IMG/VR virus record: IMGVR_UViG_3300035698_008434
Span: 1 to 23,242 of that record
From: a virus
Length of the DNA: 23,242 nucleotides
Reading direction: 5' to 3' (one strand)
Shown: positions 7,404 to 15,633 of the stretch, one piece after another
How positions within the stretch are numbered: position 1 is the stretch's first letter
Layout of the letters: the number at the start of each line of letters is the position of its first letter
The notes under the pieces: generated by a model
What the model was told of the DNA's origin: nothing
Databases searched by the model: none
The model's input: only the letters and a program-made list of their open reading frames with translations
Program-made: the position numbers and the translations under genes

Positions 7404-7712
7404 ATGGCATTTGGATTAACCGCAGCACGTAGAGCGTCAAACGCAGCACGCAAAATAGCAAGGAGTGCACTAAAAGCAAAAGCTGCAGCAGGCGTGGGAT
7501 CTACTATGACTGGCATGATTTTGGGAGCTAGAAGCATATCCATACCATTAATCACTGCAGCAGTAATTGGTAAAGTGGCTAAGACTAGCAATAAGATAAT
7601 GAACGCAGGAAATCCCGGAATTATGGGATACGGAAAAAGAGGCATAGATGCTAATAATCTAAATACAGATGGATTAGTACAAGGCCTATCTAAGAAGCGC
7701 CGAGGCAGGTAG
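7404..7712 (+). CDS. Small basic protein with one hydrophobic segment
   Basis: A 102-residue protein starting at ATG 7404, with AAGGAG at 7392-7397 overlapping the previous stop. The first 30 residues form an Arg/Lys/Ala amphipathic helix (TAARRASNAARKIARSALK). Residues about 36-59 (TGMILGARSISIPLITAAVI) are hydrophobic enough for a membrane segment. The C-terminal third ends in GIDANNLNTDGLVQGLSKKRRGR, with a very basic tip. No family is recognised. It resembles its upstream neighbour in composition and may be a small internal or ejected virion component. Confidence 0.7.
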   Translation: MAFGLTAARRASNAARKIARSALKAKAAAGVGSTMTGMILGARSISIPLITAAVIGKVAKTSNKIMNAGNPGIMGYGKRGIDANNLNTDGLVQGLSKKRRGR

Positions 7713-7715
7713 TAA

Positions 7716-9881
7716 TTGGCTAAACAACCACAGGGACAAATCGGTCAGAAAGAGAAAACCGAGCACCCTCTATCAGGATTTACATCAGGAAGATCAACTC
7801 TACTACAGAGTATGATGTTAAGCAAGATGTCCGGAATGGGCCAAATGGCACTAACTGGATATCGACATACTGGTGCACCTACTATGCTCAAAGGATTATT
7901 GGGCGGAGCTAAACCAGGTTCTGTTGGTACTCCCATGGGTAGAACACTTGGTCTTGCTGGACTAGGTTACCAAATAGGCGGACCCTTTGGCGCAGCTATA
8001 GGCGCAGGCGTATCGTATGGCATGGGCGGCCAGGGCGTATTAGAAAAGATGTTCAGAATGAACGAGGGTCTTGCAAAGAAGATTGGATGGGGAGTAGATA
8101 CTAATAATAAAGCAGCATACTTTGGTAAAAATCAAACATCAGGTGGATTATTTAGAAACCCAAATAGAGCTATCAAAGGTGGATTCGGACCTACCAATGC
8201 AGTAAGATCAGGAACTACTAAATTATGGCAGGCTGTAACAGGTCCGCGTATACTAAACGAAGCACGACATGCAGGCAATACAGCATTCGCAGCAAAATAT
8301 AATAATGCATCAGAACTATTCTCAGCATCAAAACTTGCATCAACTAGAGATTTCCAAGGAATGGCACGAGGAGCTGGCGAGAGCGCTACTGAAGTATTAG
8401 AAAATATGTCAAAAGCCAACGTAGCAGTAGCAATAGATAGAAATGCTGTTAATTTAACTGATGCGCAAATAGGTAATGCAATACCAAACTGGGAACAAAT
8501 GTCCCCGGAAGATCTAGCAGATAGTGTGCAAAAGACTAGAGATAGATCTAAAACTATGGTAGATAAATACGATAGCACACTTAATAGAGCAAAAGAGTCG
8601 CAAGCATATCTAACATCAGGTACAGGTATGGCATCTGCAGAAAAAGGACTAAGAGCAGGAGACCAAGCGCAAAGAAGCGCAGCAGCATATAGAGCATTTG
8701 GAGATATGCCAGTAGGATTTAGTAGACAAGAATTAGATATTCTTAGACCGCAATATAGCTCAACCGCAGATTTATTAGCAAGTGGGCAAAGTACAAAAAG
8801 TATAGGAGCATTACAGAACGCAGAGAATACATACCTTAATAGTACATCCAGCTTAAGGCAGCAAAGAAAAAGCACAAAGATGTTAAGAAAAGCGGGCAGA
8901 CGTCTACGAAAATTAGGATTAGGTGGAAATACTTTAGGCGAAGATGTCATGAGCCGAACTGCCACCCCAGAAATGACCGATAGAGCAATATCTACAATAA
9001 TGGGAGATGTGAACGCAGGTAACGGACTAAGCGTGCACAATAGATTAAATATTGTAGGATTGCAAGCAAGAACAGGTGGAATGGCTGGAACATTTGCACA
9101 GCTTCAAGCAGTAGCTTCAGCTCCTCAATCATTCTTTGGTAAAGTAGGATTTGTATTCTCTAACAAAAAGCGGGAAGCATATCGCCAAGCATTATCTAAA
9201 TCATATAAGAATGCCGTGTCAGGATTCTTTTCAAGAGGCGACCCGGCTGGACATATGCTAAGTGAAAAAGCATTTGAGTCTATGGTAAGAAATGCACAAT
9301 CTTTAAATCCAGGAATAATGAAGGTAGAAGATTTAATGGCATTGAACGGCGGCGCAACCTTTAAAGGCATGTCACAGGTACAAGCTACATTAGATGCTAT
9401 AGATGACATGGGATCTAGAGGCGCATTTAGCATGGAATCAATACAGAGTATGAAATCTGAATTGAATCTAGCCAATAAGCTACATATGGATGGCAAGGCA
9501 GCTTCTGGTAAGATTAAGGATATATACAAAAGTATAGAAAAACAAATGGGCGCTGGTGCCGATAGAGCTGCCCTAATACAAACAGGTAAAGTTGCCAGTA
9601 AGTCATCTGCATCATTAATGTCAACAATTGCTAAACCAATATTTGCATTTCAAATAGGTGCGGAATTAGTCGACCTAGGATTCAGAGGCGTATGGAATGT
9701 TGCACAGAATATGAATCTACAAATAGATAAGTTAAAAACTAGGGAGTTTGGCTCTGGTACCGCATTAAATACACAACAAGCTAGTACAGAGAGACAGCGT
9801 GCAATGCAATTGATACAATCCAATCATATGGCAGCATCGTCATTTATGGGATTAGAAGCAAGTATGAGAGCAGGGAGATAA
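7716..9881 (+). CDS. Gly/Ala-rich putative internal virion protein, 721 residues
   Basis: The start is TTG 7716, 3 nt after the previous stop, with GAGG (7702-7705) upstream. Residues 73-107 are glycine-rich and hydrophobic (for example GLGYQIGGPFGAAIGAGVSY), as in membrane-active or pore-forming phage ejection proteins. The middle is long, polar and helical. The C-terminus (about 673-716) carries a module that recurs in the next gene: REFGSGTALNT, then TERQRAMQLIQSN, then MGLEA. No enzymatic motif is seen. Arg/Lys exceed Asp/Glu and cysteine is absent. Position before terminase and portal, with small basic neighbours, suggests a structural or DNA-ejection protein. That function is inferred, not shown. 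Confidence 0.7.
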   Translation: MAKQPQGQIGQKEKTEHPLSGFTSGRSTLLQSMMLSKMSGMGQMALTGYRHTGAPTMLKGLLGGAKPGSVGTPMGRTLGLAGLGYQIGGPFGAAIGAGVSYGMGGQGVLEKMFRMNEGLAKKIGWGVDTNNKAAYFGKNQTSGGLFRNPNRAIKGGFGPTNAVRSGTTKLWQAVTGPRILNEARHAGNTAFAAKYNNASELFSASKLASTRDFQGMARGAGESATEVLENMSKANVAVAIDRNAVNLTDAQIGNAIPNWEQMSPEDLADSVQKTRDRSKTMVDKYDSTLNRAKESQAYLTSGTGMASAEKGLRAGDQAQRSAAAYRAFGDMPVGFSRQELDILRPQYSSTADLLASGQSTKSIGALQNAENTYLNSTSSLRQQRKSTKMLRKAGRRLRKLGLGGNTLGEDVMSRTATPEMTDRAISTIMGDVNAGNGLSVHNRLNIVGLQARTGGMAGTFAQLQAVASAPQSFFGKVGFVFSNKKREAYRQALSKSYKNAVSGFFSRGDPAGHMLSEKAFESMVRNAQSLNPGIMKVEDLMALNGGATFKGMSQVQATLDAIDDMGSRGAFSMESIQSMKSELNLANKLHMDGKAASGKIKDIYKSIEKQMGAGADRAALIQTGKVASKSSASLMSTIAKPIFAFQIGAELVDLGFRGVWNVAQNMNLQIDKLKTREFGSGTALNTQQASTERQRAMQLIQSNHMAASSFMGLEASMRAGR

Positions 9882-9882
9882 T

Positions 9883-10299
9883 ATGAGTTTCGTAGAGAGT
9901 CAATACCCAGTAACTATGTATGATCCGAAGTTAGCAATGGGTATAAATCAGGCAGCATATCTAAGAAATCAACACAAACTTAATCCAATGACTAGATTCA
10001 AACATGAAAACCCACTAGCAATGAAGAAGTTAAATTCGATGGCTAGATGGGGCGGGGCAATGTTCCTAGCCACAACAGTACTTAAAACGGCAGATGTATT
10101 AGTAGGATCAGGATTAGGATTAATAAGTGGCGTAACGCAGGCAGTAAACAAACTAGGATCCAGAGAATTCGGCAACGGCAGAGCACTTACTACAAAACAA
10201 TCAGGCACTGAACGCGAAAGAGCACTGAAGAGAATACAAGCTAATAAGATGGGCCCCAGATCAAACATGGGCAGAGAAGCCCAATTCATAAATTATTAG
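9883..10299 (+). CDS. Small protein sharing a C-terminal module with the preceding protein
   Basis: A 138-residue protein. The ATG at 9883 is preceded by AGGGAG (9872-9877). An N-terminal region of about 55 polar residues is followed by a hydrophobic segment (MARWGGAMFLATTVL, then VLVGSGLGLISGV). Residues 91-133 align without gaps with residues 673-715 of the upstream 721-residue protein, identical at 24 of 43 positions; conserved parts include REFG, the TER-x-RA-x3-IQ-x-N-x-M core and MG-x-EA. This looks like a duplicated C-terminal module on a short carrier. Function is unknown; the shared end suggests both proteins bind the same partner or are routed to the same place in the virion. Confidence 0.75.
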   Translation: MSFVESQYPVTMYDPKLAMGINQAAYLRNQHKLNPMTRFKHENPLAMKKLNSMARWGGAMFLATTVLKTADVLVGSGLGLISGVTQAVNKLGSREFGNGRALTTKQSGTERERALKRIQANKMGPRSNMGREAQFINY

Positions 10300-10317
10300 A
10301 TAGGAGATTATATAAAG

Positions 10318-13300
10318 ATGGGCACAACAGACCTTAAAGATCCTCAGTATGTCAGACCAGGATCTATAATAATAAATGAAAAAGATGGGACTCCTGTAGA
10401 CGTTCCAGAAAGACGAGTCAAATATCTAGACGACAGACTATTGCCCTCAGATATGAATAGAGTAATTGAAAGATTACAACTAACTGCAGATGATGCATTT
10501 AGATTGCAAGTTGCCAATGACCCAGTATTATGGGCAGAAACATATCTGGTAGATCCGGAAAACAACAGAAACAGTCTATCATTACGCTTCTATCAAAGTG
10601 ATATATTATCTACACCAAGCAGATTTAAAGTATTAAGATTGGGCCGCCAGATGGGTAAATGCGTAGGAGAAGACTGTAGGATATCACTACCAAATGGCAC
10701 CAATCCTAAAGCTAAAGACATATTTGAAACATACGGACCTAATCGTGAATTTGATATAGTTACATATGATACAGACAATGACTCGCTTGCGTCATCTGTA
10801 GGTATTATAGAAGACAACGGCGTTAAAGACTGTATTAAAATAGAAACTAGACATGGTATGATAGGTACATTCACTGCCAATCATAAAATGAAAGTATATG
10901 ATGAGGATGACAATCTCCAGGACGTGCCTGCATTTGAAGTAAAGATAGGAGATAACTTACCAGTAGTATTAAGCGAAGAGAAATTCACTGACCTAAGAGA
11001 AAATATACCAACGTACAAAGGGCTTAATGGTGACGATTTAACTGTTCTTGGTATAATGACATTCTCTGGACTCAAGGATTATGACACAATAATTGAAGTA
11101 GTTAACGGGGATAAGAAAAGCATTGTCGAAGAGATACTAGAAGATTACAATGCAAAATACCGTGAGGTTAGAGTATATAAAGATGTTAAACGTAGAAGTA
11201 CACATTATAGAATAGCATTTGAGGGCGGCAATAACAGGTTAATGGAGTTCCTAGAAGATCATGATATGATACCATTTGATAAGTATTCAGATGAGTTACC
11301 AGATTTCGTATATGATTTACCTAAAGAATTAGCATACAAATTCCTGAGGGGAGTATTCTCCAGTAGAACTGTACTGTATGAAAACAAAAAGAAGATGCAT
11401 ACTCCTCCTACTATACTAGTAGAAGCAGTGCATGATATCTATACTAACAAACTCACAATGATGATGAGGCGTATTGGTATTCGTGGAAATAGAGTACACA
11501 AATATGGCACAGCTAATTCAACTAAACCAGATAGTATATATCTTAAGATATCAGGTGCATCAGAATGCTTAGACACTATGAATAAACTGGGTAGATTTAC
11601 CACAGTAGATAAGTGGAAAGCATTTAAGAAGTTCCTTAAGGCCGAAGGAGCTGAAGAACTTACTGATAAAGAAGTAGAGAAAGATGACGTCGTCAAGATA
11701 ACATTTCCCAAGAACATAAAAACATACAATATATCTGTTAAAGATGTGCACAATTTTGTATGCGAAGGAATCATAACTAACAACTCAGTAACAGTAGCAG
11801 TAGATGTATTATGGAGAGCACTAAACTGCAACAGTTATAAGATAGTAATTGTAGCACCGTATCTTGCTCAGATCAATACCTTATTTGGTAGGATTAAAGC
11901 AATGATGCAGGGATCATCTCCAATGCAAAAGATGATAGCTAGAACAACCACCAACCCTCCATATATTGAATTCAGTAATGGGTCTATGATAAAGGGGTTT
12001 GTAGCTGGCGATTCAGTTGCCGGGCAATCCGCCAATGCACTATATTATGACGAATCAGATTATATATCCAATTTTGATAAAGAGCGTATTAACCCTATTG
12101 TGTTTAACTTTCCAGACCATATTATATTTGAAGCATCCACCCCTACAGGAAAAAGAGAAGAATACTATCATACATGTTTAGATGAAAATGCTTACGTAGA
12201 ATTTCATTATCCGTCCCATATGTCACCAACTTGGACAGATGAAACGGATGAAGCATATAGGGCATCACATAGTGCGATGGGATATACTCATGAGGTAGAA
12301 GCATTATTTGGAAACCCAGAAGCAGGGGTATTTAGAGTAGCAGATATTAATGAATGCATCGCACTTAGTAAAACCAAGCAAACAATGGATTATAAGAACG
12401 AATTGGTCAATATCAGCTATACATATGAAGAGCACCTAGCTGACACTATGGCTTTAGCAAAAAAGGATAGGCCCAAATTTATATTAGGCGTAGACTGGAA
12501 TGCTGCCGATAATGGTACGCAAATAGTAGTATTAGGGGTGGCGGAAAAAATATATCTAGCAAACCTAATAAGTATCACAGGTCAAGAATTTACACAAACA
12601 ATAGCAGTAGAACATATAGCTAGGTTAAATGAAATATATGACCCAATAGCAATATATGTAGATATTGGATACGGGGGCATGCAAGTTGAAGTACTTAAAA
12701 TATACGGCAAAGAACATCCAGAAAGTAAATTACACAAACGAGTACACGCAGTTGACTTCGCTAGTAAGATAGAAATACCAGATCCTATTACTGGAGAAAT
12801 TACCAAAAAGAAAATGAAGCAGTTTATGATAGATAGATTCCAAAGATTGGTAGAAAACCACCAATTAGTTATACCGGACATAGAAGAGGGCACGCATGGA
12901 ATAGCTACTGAAATGCGTAACTTTGAAATAGAAAGGTATGGAGTAGACGGAACTCCTATCTATAGTAAGAAGACAGCAGACCATAAGATCATGGCAGCGG
13001 CATTAGCTATACTAGCATACAATCAGCTAATAGAAAAGATAGATAGATTTACGTATATCCCTGGACTTAATAAAGTAACATCAGATTTAACTACTAAAAT
13101 ACGTAAGAATACAATAAGCAAAGACTTACACCAAAGAGCCAAACTTGACAGCTCACTTACTGATAACACTGGAACGCCACCAACCCATAAAACTATAGCT
13201 CAAATAGCTGGCATAAATATACCATTTGCAGGCATTGATCCTGTAGCAGCAGATAGAGCTGGCGCTACCCCTACATCATACCGTAAACGGTATAAAATAA

Positions 13301-13362
13301 GAACATCAAATAAAAGTAATGCACCATTAGGTATTAAACGTGGCTCAAGGAGTAGTTTCTAG
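10318..13362 (+). CDS. terL: Terminase large subunit, interrupted by an intein
   Basis: A 1,014-residue precursor of the ATP-driven packaging motor and headful nuclease. The extein parts total 639 residues, a usual TerL length. ATPase motifs: a Q-like LRFYQSDIL at 89-97; Walker A GRQMGK (109-114) joined after splicing to Ser490 (GKS-VTVAV); Walker B ALYYDE (574-579, Asp578/Glu579); coupling motif STP at 607-609. RNase-H-fold nuclease: Asp726 in FILGVDWN, Asp782 in IYVDIGYGG, Asp888 in TADHKIMAAALA. All catalytic acids are present. The intein occupies residues 115-489 and splits Walker A, so the precursor cannot be an active ATPase until spliced. Start ATG 10318 follows AGGAGA at 10302-10307. 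The stop overlaps the next gene's GTG by one base. Confidence 0.95.
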   Translation: MGTTDLKDPQYVRPGSIIINEKDGTPVDVPERRVKYLDDRLLPSDMNRVIERLQLTADDAFRLQVANDPVLWAETYLVDPENNRNSLSLRFYQSDILSTPSRFKVLRLGRQMGKCVGEDCRISLPNGTNPKAKDIFETYGPNREFDIVTYDTDNDSLASSVGIIEDNGVKDCIKIETRHGMIGTFTANHKMKVYDEDDNLQDVPAFEVKIGDNLPVVLSEEKFTDLRENIPTYKGLNGDDLTVLGIMTFSGLKDYDTIIEVVNGDKKSIVEEILEDYNAKYREVRVYKDVKRRSTHYRIAFEGGNNRLMEFLEDHDMIPFDKYSDELPDFVYDLPKELAYKFLRGVFSSRTVLYENKKKMHTPPTILVEAVHDIYTNKLTMMMRRIGIRGNRVHKYGTANSTKPDSIYLKISGASECLDTMNKLGRFTTVDKWKAFKKFLKAEGAEELTDKEVEKDDVVKITFPKNIKTYNISVKDVHNFVCEGIITNNSVTVAVDVLWRALNCNSYKIVIVAPYLAQINTLFGRIKAMMQGSSPMQKMIARTTTNPPYIEFSNGSMIKGFVAGDSVAGQSANALYYDESDYISNFDKERINPIVFNFPDHIIFEASTPTGKREEYYHTCLDENAYVEFHYPSHMSPTWTDETDEAYRASHSAMGYTHEVEALFGNPEAGVFRVADINECIALSKTKQTMDYKNELVNISYTYEEHLADTMALAKKDRPKFILGVDWNAADNGTQIVVLGVAEKIYLANLISITGQEFTQTIAVEHIARLNEIYDPIAIYVDIGYGGMQVEVLKIYGKEHPESKLHKRVHAVDFASKIEIPDPITGEITKKKMKQFMIDRFQRLVENHQLVIPDIEEGTHGIATEMRNFEIERYGVDGTPIYSKKTADHKIMAAALAILAYNQLIEKIDRFTYIPGLNKVTSDLTTKIRKNTISKDLHQRAKLDSSLTDNTGTPPTHKTIAQIAGINIPFAGIDPVAADRAGATPTSYRKRYKIRTSNKSNAPLGIKRGSRSSF
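10660..11784 (+). mobile_element. Intein in the terminase Walker A motif, with degenerate LAGLIDADG region
   Basis: A 375-residue in-frame insertion (precursor residues 115-489). It begins with Cys115 (block A, CVGEDCRISLPNG). Block B is GTFTANH, with T186-x-x-H189. It ends VHNFVCEGIITNN (blocks F and G) before Ser490 of the host protein. The terminal Asn489 is present; the penultimate residue is Asn488 instead of the usual His. The central part resembles a two-motif LAGLIDADG endonuclease, but both motifs lack acids: LGIMTFSG at 244-251 has Ser where GDG has Asp, and LRGVFSSRT at 343-351 replaces DADG with SSRT. Downstream ISGASECLDTMNKLG matches the usual region after motif two. Splicing is probably kept, while homing cleavage is probably lost. 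Confidence 0.9.
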
Positions 13363-15623
13363 TGGGAAATCGAGTAGATTATAAACCAGATTTTGACCGT
13401 GACTCTAAAAATATTATAGGTGGCCATATTGCAGATTTGAATGCAAAAGAGGCCAGTATAGCAGAAGCTATAGATAGGAAGGTTGATAAAGAATTAACAA
13501 CCGATCCAGAACAAATAAGTAATATGGCTGATCTGGCCAATGTAATAAATGATATAAATGATAAATATAACGACGTTAACAATAGAGCAGATGAGCTAGA
13601 AGCTTTACTGGGAAAGTTTGATCCTATTGATTTGCCAAATGATATCCAAGATGATGCCGCGATATTAAGAGGCGAACCAACTACTCAAATGGATCCTACA
13701 TTAGCTAATTGCACAGTAAAAGTAATAACTGACCATAATGATAAATACGATAAAGTAGATAAGAATATAATTAACAATCCTGATAATCTTAAGAAAATGG
13801 CAGATGACATGTTTCCTAAATGGGGTAATATGTTTCTGATTATATTATTCTTGATGTTCTTGAAAGGCATAACATGGCAGATACTTACAACATTATGTAG
13901 ACTTTTTAGAAAGGTCAAACTAAAGATTGGCCCATTTCGCCCATGTATTGGTTGTCCATTCGCAACAATATTCAGGAATTTAGTAATACTGATTAATGGA
14001 GGCAGGGCGTGGTCACACGATGCAAATGGTAACGTGATAATATGGAATAAATGCCCACCTGATTTTAACCCAAGTCAATTTCGCCCAGATAAAGTAATTG
14101 CAAATGCAATTAATGACAACGGATTAAATAACACAGAAGCACAATCAGTATGCGAACGTGATGATTTACCAAGTCCACAGGAGAGAGAGTCAGCTCATAA
14201 TTTAACAAAATGGGCATTAGAAGAAGGCATCAGAAATCCAACCCCTAATAATTTAAAGATGACACACTACGTTAATGTAAAGAAATCCAATAAAAGTTAT
14301 AGATCTCAGATTAATAGTATATTAAGAAGTATGGTTGAATCAGTAGATACAAAAGGCACAGTATTAAAGAAAGACGATACTGGTAAAATTACTAGGGTAA
14401 AGGGAGATTTAGCAGCAGCTCTAAATAGTTATTCTCCACAGCATGTAATAGATGAATCAACCAAAGGCTTGCTCAAATTAACACAAGGCTTACTCAAAAT
14501 ATGGGATGGATTAATATCTGCTACCCACCATGTTACAAATATTAGCCCAGTAACTAAAGATCTTATATGTTGTTTCATAAACGTATTTGGAATGATCTTT
14601 CCTGAAATATCATTAAATGGAACGTTAAATGTCAAGGGAGTAAAGAAAGTAGTACAGATAATAAATGTACTAATAGATATACAAATGGATGATCTAAGTA
14701 TAGCATTTGGGGCAGAATATTTTACAATGAAAGATTTAAGCGGGGCTATTCAAAATGCTATTATACAAACACTGGTGGGATTACTTGGTCCAATCATAAA
14801 TACCAAATGTCAGGAAATATCAGACATGTTCAATCCAAGTAATATAAAAGATAAGATGCAGAATGAAATAGATAATCTAGCTGGTAAACTTGGCTATGAC
14901 TCTCCAGAAGTAGATCAAAAGACTAAGTTCATGGAAGCAGTAGAGAAGTGTGCATTAATGGGGCATCTATCATGGTTTATTAATTGCCAAGTAGGGCAGT
15001 TGCAAGGCAAAGTCATGAGTTGGCTATTAGGATTTAAAGGTCAAAGTGATATAGTAATTAGGAAAGCCGAATATCAATTAAAGCTGTCAGCTCGCTCAAG
15101 AATTCTCTTCAGTTTGAAAGCAGTTTTAAATGGTATTATAGATAGTATAGAAAAGAATATTAAGACTATAGTTGGAATATGTAATCCAAATGGAAATGTA
15201 ACACCAGTAAAAGTAGATGATGTAGATACAATAATAGAACGAGAAATATTTGAGGATGCGGGCGGAACAATATCAAAACCAGTATTTGGTCCAAATGATA
15301 TAGTTGGATTAGAAGAAAATGATGACTTTGATAATGCATTTACCGACGGAATGTTTTTCGAACCAACATACGATAATATGCAAGGATATGATAATGAAAC
15401 AAGATCAGATACAGATGATAGCAGAGATGCAGCAATAGGTGATAATCAAGGCAAAACCCTATCAGGCGCAGCAATAGGTGATAATCAAGGCAAAACCCTA
15501 TCAGGCGCAGCTAGTGAAATTGATAAGAGTGCAAGAGATTGTTCAGATGCCGCATTCTTAACCGGACTATTATCAGAACTTGCTGCTAATGCAGACAGTA
15601 AAAAGAATCTATTCGAGATCTAA
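13362..15623 (+). CDS. Unknown 753-residue membrane-type protein between terminase and portal
   Basis: The start is GTG 13362, sharing one base with the terminase stop, with AAGGAG (13347-13352) 9 nt upstream. Residues 1-150 are acidic and helical, with coiled-coil-like spacing. Residues 156-178 (NMFLIILFLMFLKGITWQIL) form a clear transmembrane segment followed by a basic patch. A CIGCP motif (C195, C198) and a later NKCPPDF (C231) could bind metal. More hydrophobic helices follow, such as DLICCFINVFGMIF and IQTLVGLLGPIIN. The last 150 residues are acidic and include a 13-residue tandem duplication at 690-715. No family is recognised. Possible roles are a portal or neck protein, or an ejected protein entering the host membrane; the evidence does not decide between them. 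Confidence 0.7.
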   Translation: MGNRVDYKPDFDRDSKNIIGGHIADLNAKEASIAEAIDRKVDKELTTDPEQISNMADLANVINDINDKYNDVNNRADELEALLGKFDPIDLPNDIQDDAAILRGEPTTQMDPTLANCTVKVITDHNDKYDKVDKNIINNPDNLKKMADDMFPKWGNMFLIILFLMFLKGITWQILTTLCRLFRKVKLKIGPFRPCIGCPFATIFRNLVILINGGRAWSHDANGNVIIWNKCPPDFNPSQFRPDKVIANAINDNGLNNTEAQSVCERDDLPSPQERESAHNLTKWALEEGIRNPTPNNLKMTHYVNVKKSNKSYRSQINSILRSMVESVDTKGTVLKKDDTGKITRVKGDLAAALNSYSPQHVIDESTKGLLKLTQGLLKIWDGLISATHHVTNISPVTKDLICCFINVFGMIFPEISLNGTLNVKGVKKVVQIINVLIDIQMDDLSIAFGAEYFTMKDLSGAIQNAIIQTLVGLLGPIINTKCQEISDMFNPSNIKDKMQNEIDNLAGKLGYDSPEVDQKTKFMEAVEKCALMGHLSWFINCQVGQLQGKVMSWLLGFKGQSDIVIRKAEYQLKLSARSRILFSLKAVLNGIIDSIEKNIKTIVGICNPNGNVTPVKVDDVDTIIEREIFEDAGGTISKPVFGPNDIVGLEENDDFDNAFTDGMFFEPTYDNMQGYDNETRSDTDDSRDAAIGDNQGKTLSGAAIGDNQGKTLSGAASEIDKSARDCSDAAFLTGLLSELAANADSKKNLFEI
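15429..15506 (+). repeat. Perfect 39-bp tandem duplication
   Basis: Two identical adjacent 39-bp units (15429-15467 and 15468-15506), plus the first 4 bases of a third, lie in frame near the 3' end of the membrane-type gene. Each encodes AAIGDNQGKTLSG. Complete identity, including silent positions, points to a recent duplication by slippage or recombination, or to an assembly artefact. Confidence 0.97.
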
Positions 15624-15633
15624 GGACTGAACC

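Noticed and set aside
8132-9040. A 302-codon open frame on the - strand
   Set aside because: It is a shadow of the 721-residue gene on the + strand. All well-supported genes are on the + strand and no promoter or start signal supports it.
10660-11784. Group I/II intron or a separate endonuclease gene within terminase
   Set aside because: The insertion is an uninterrupted in-frame translation with intein splicing blocks at both ends and no independent start signal, so an intein explains it better.
15429-15510. CRISPR-like repeat
   Set aside because: There are only two directly adjacent in-frame copies with no spacers; it is a coding tandem duplication.
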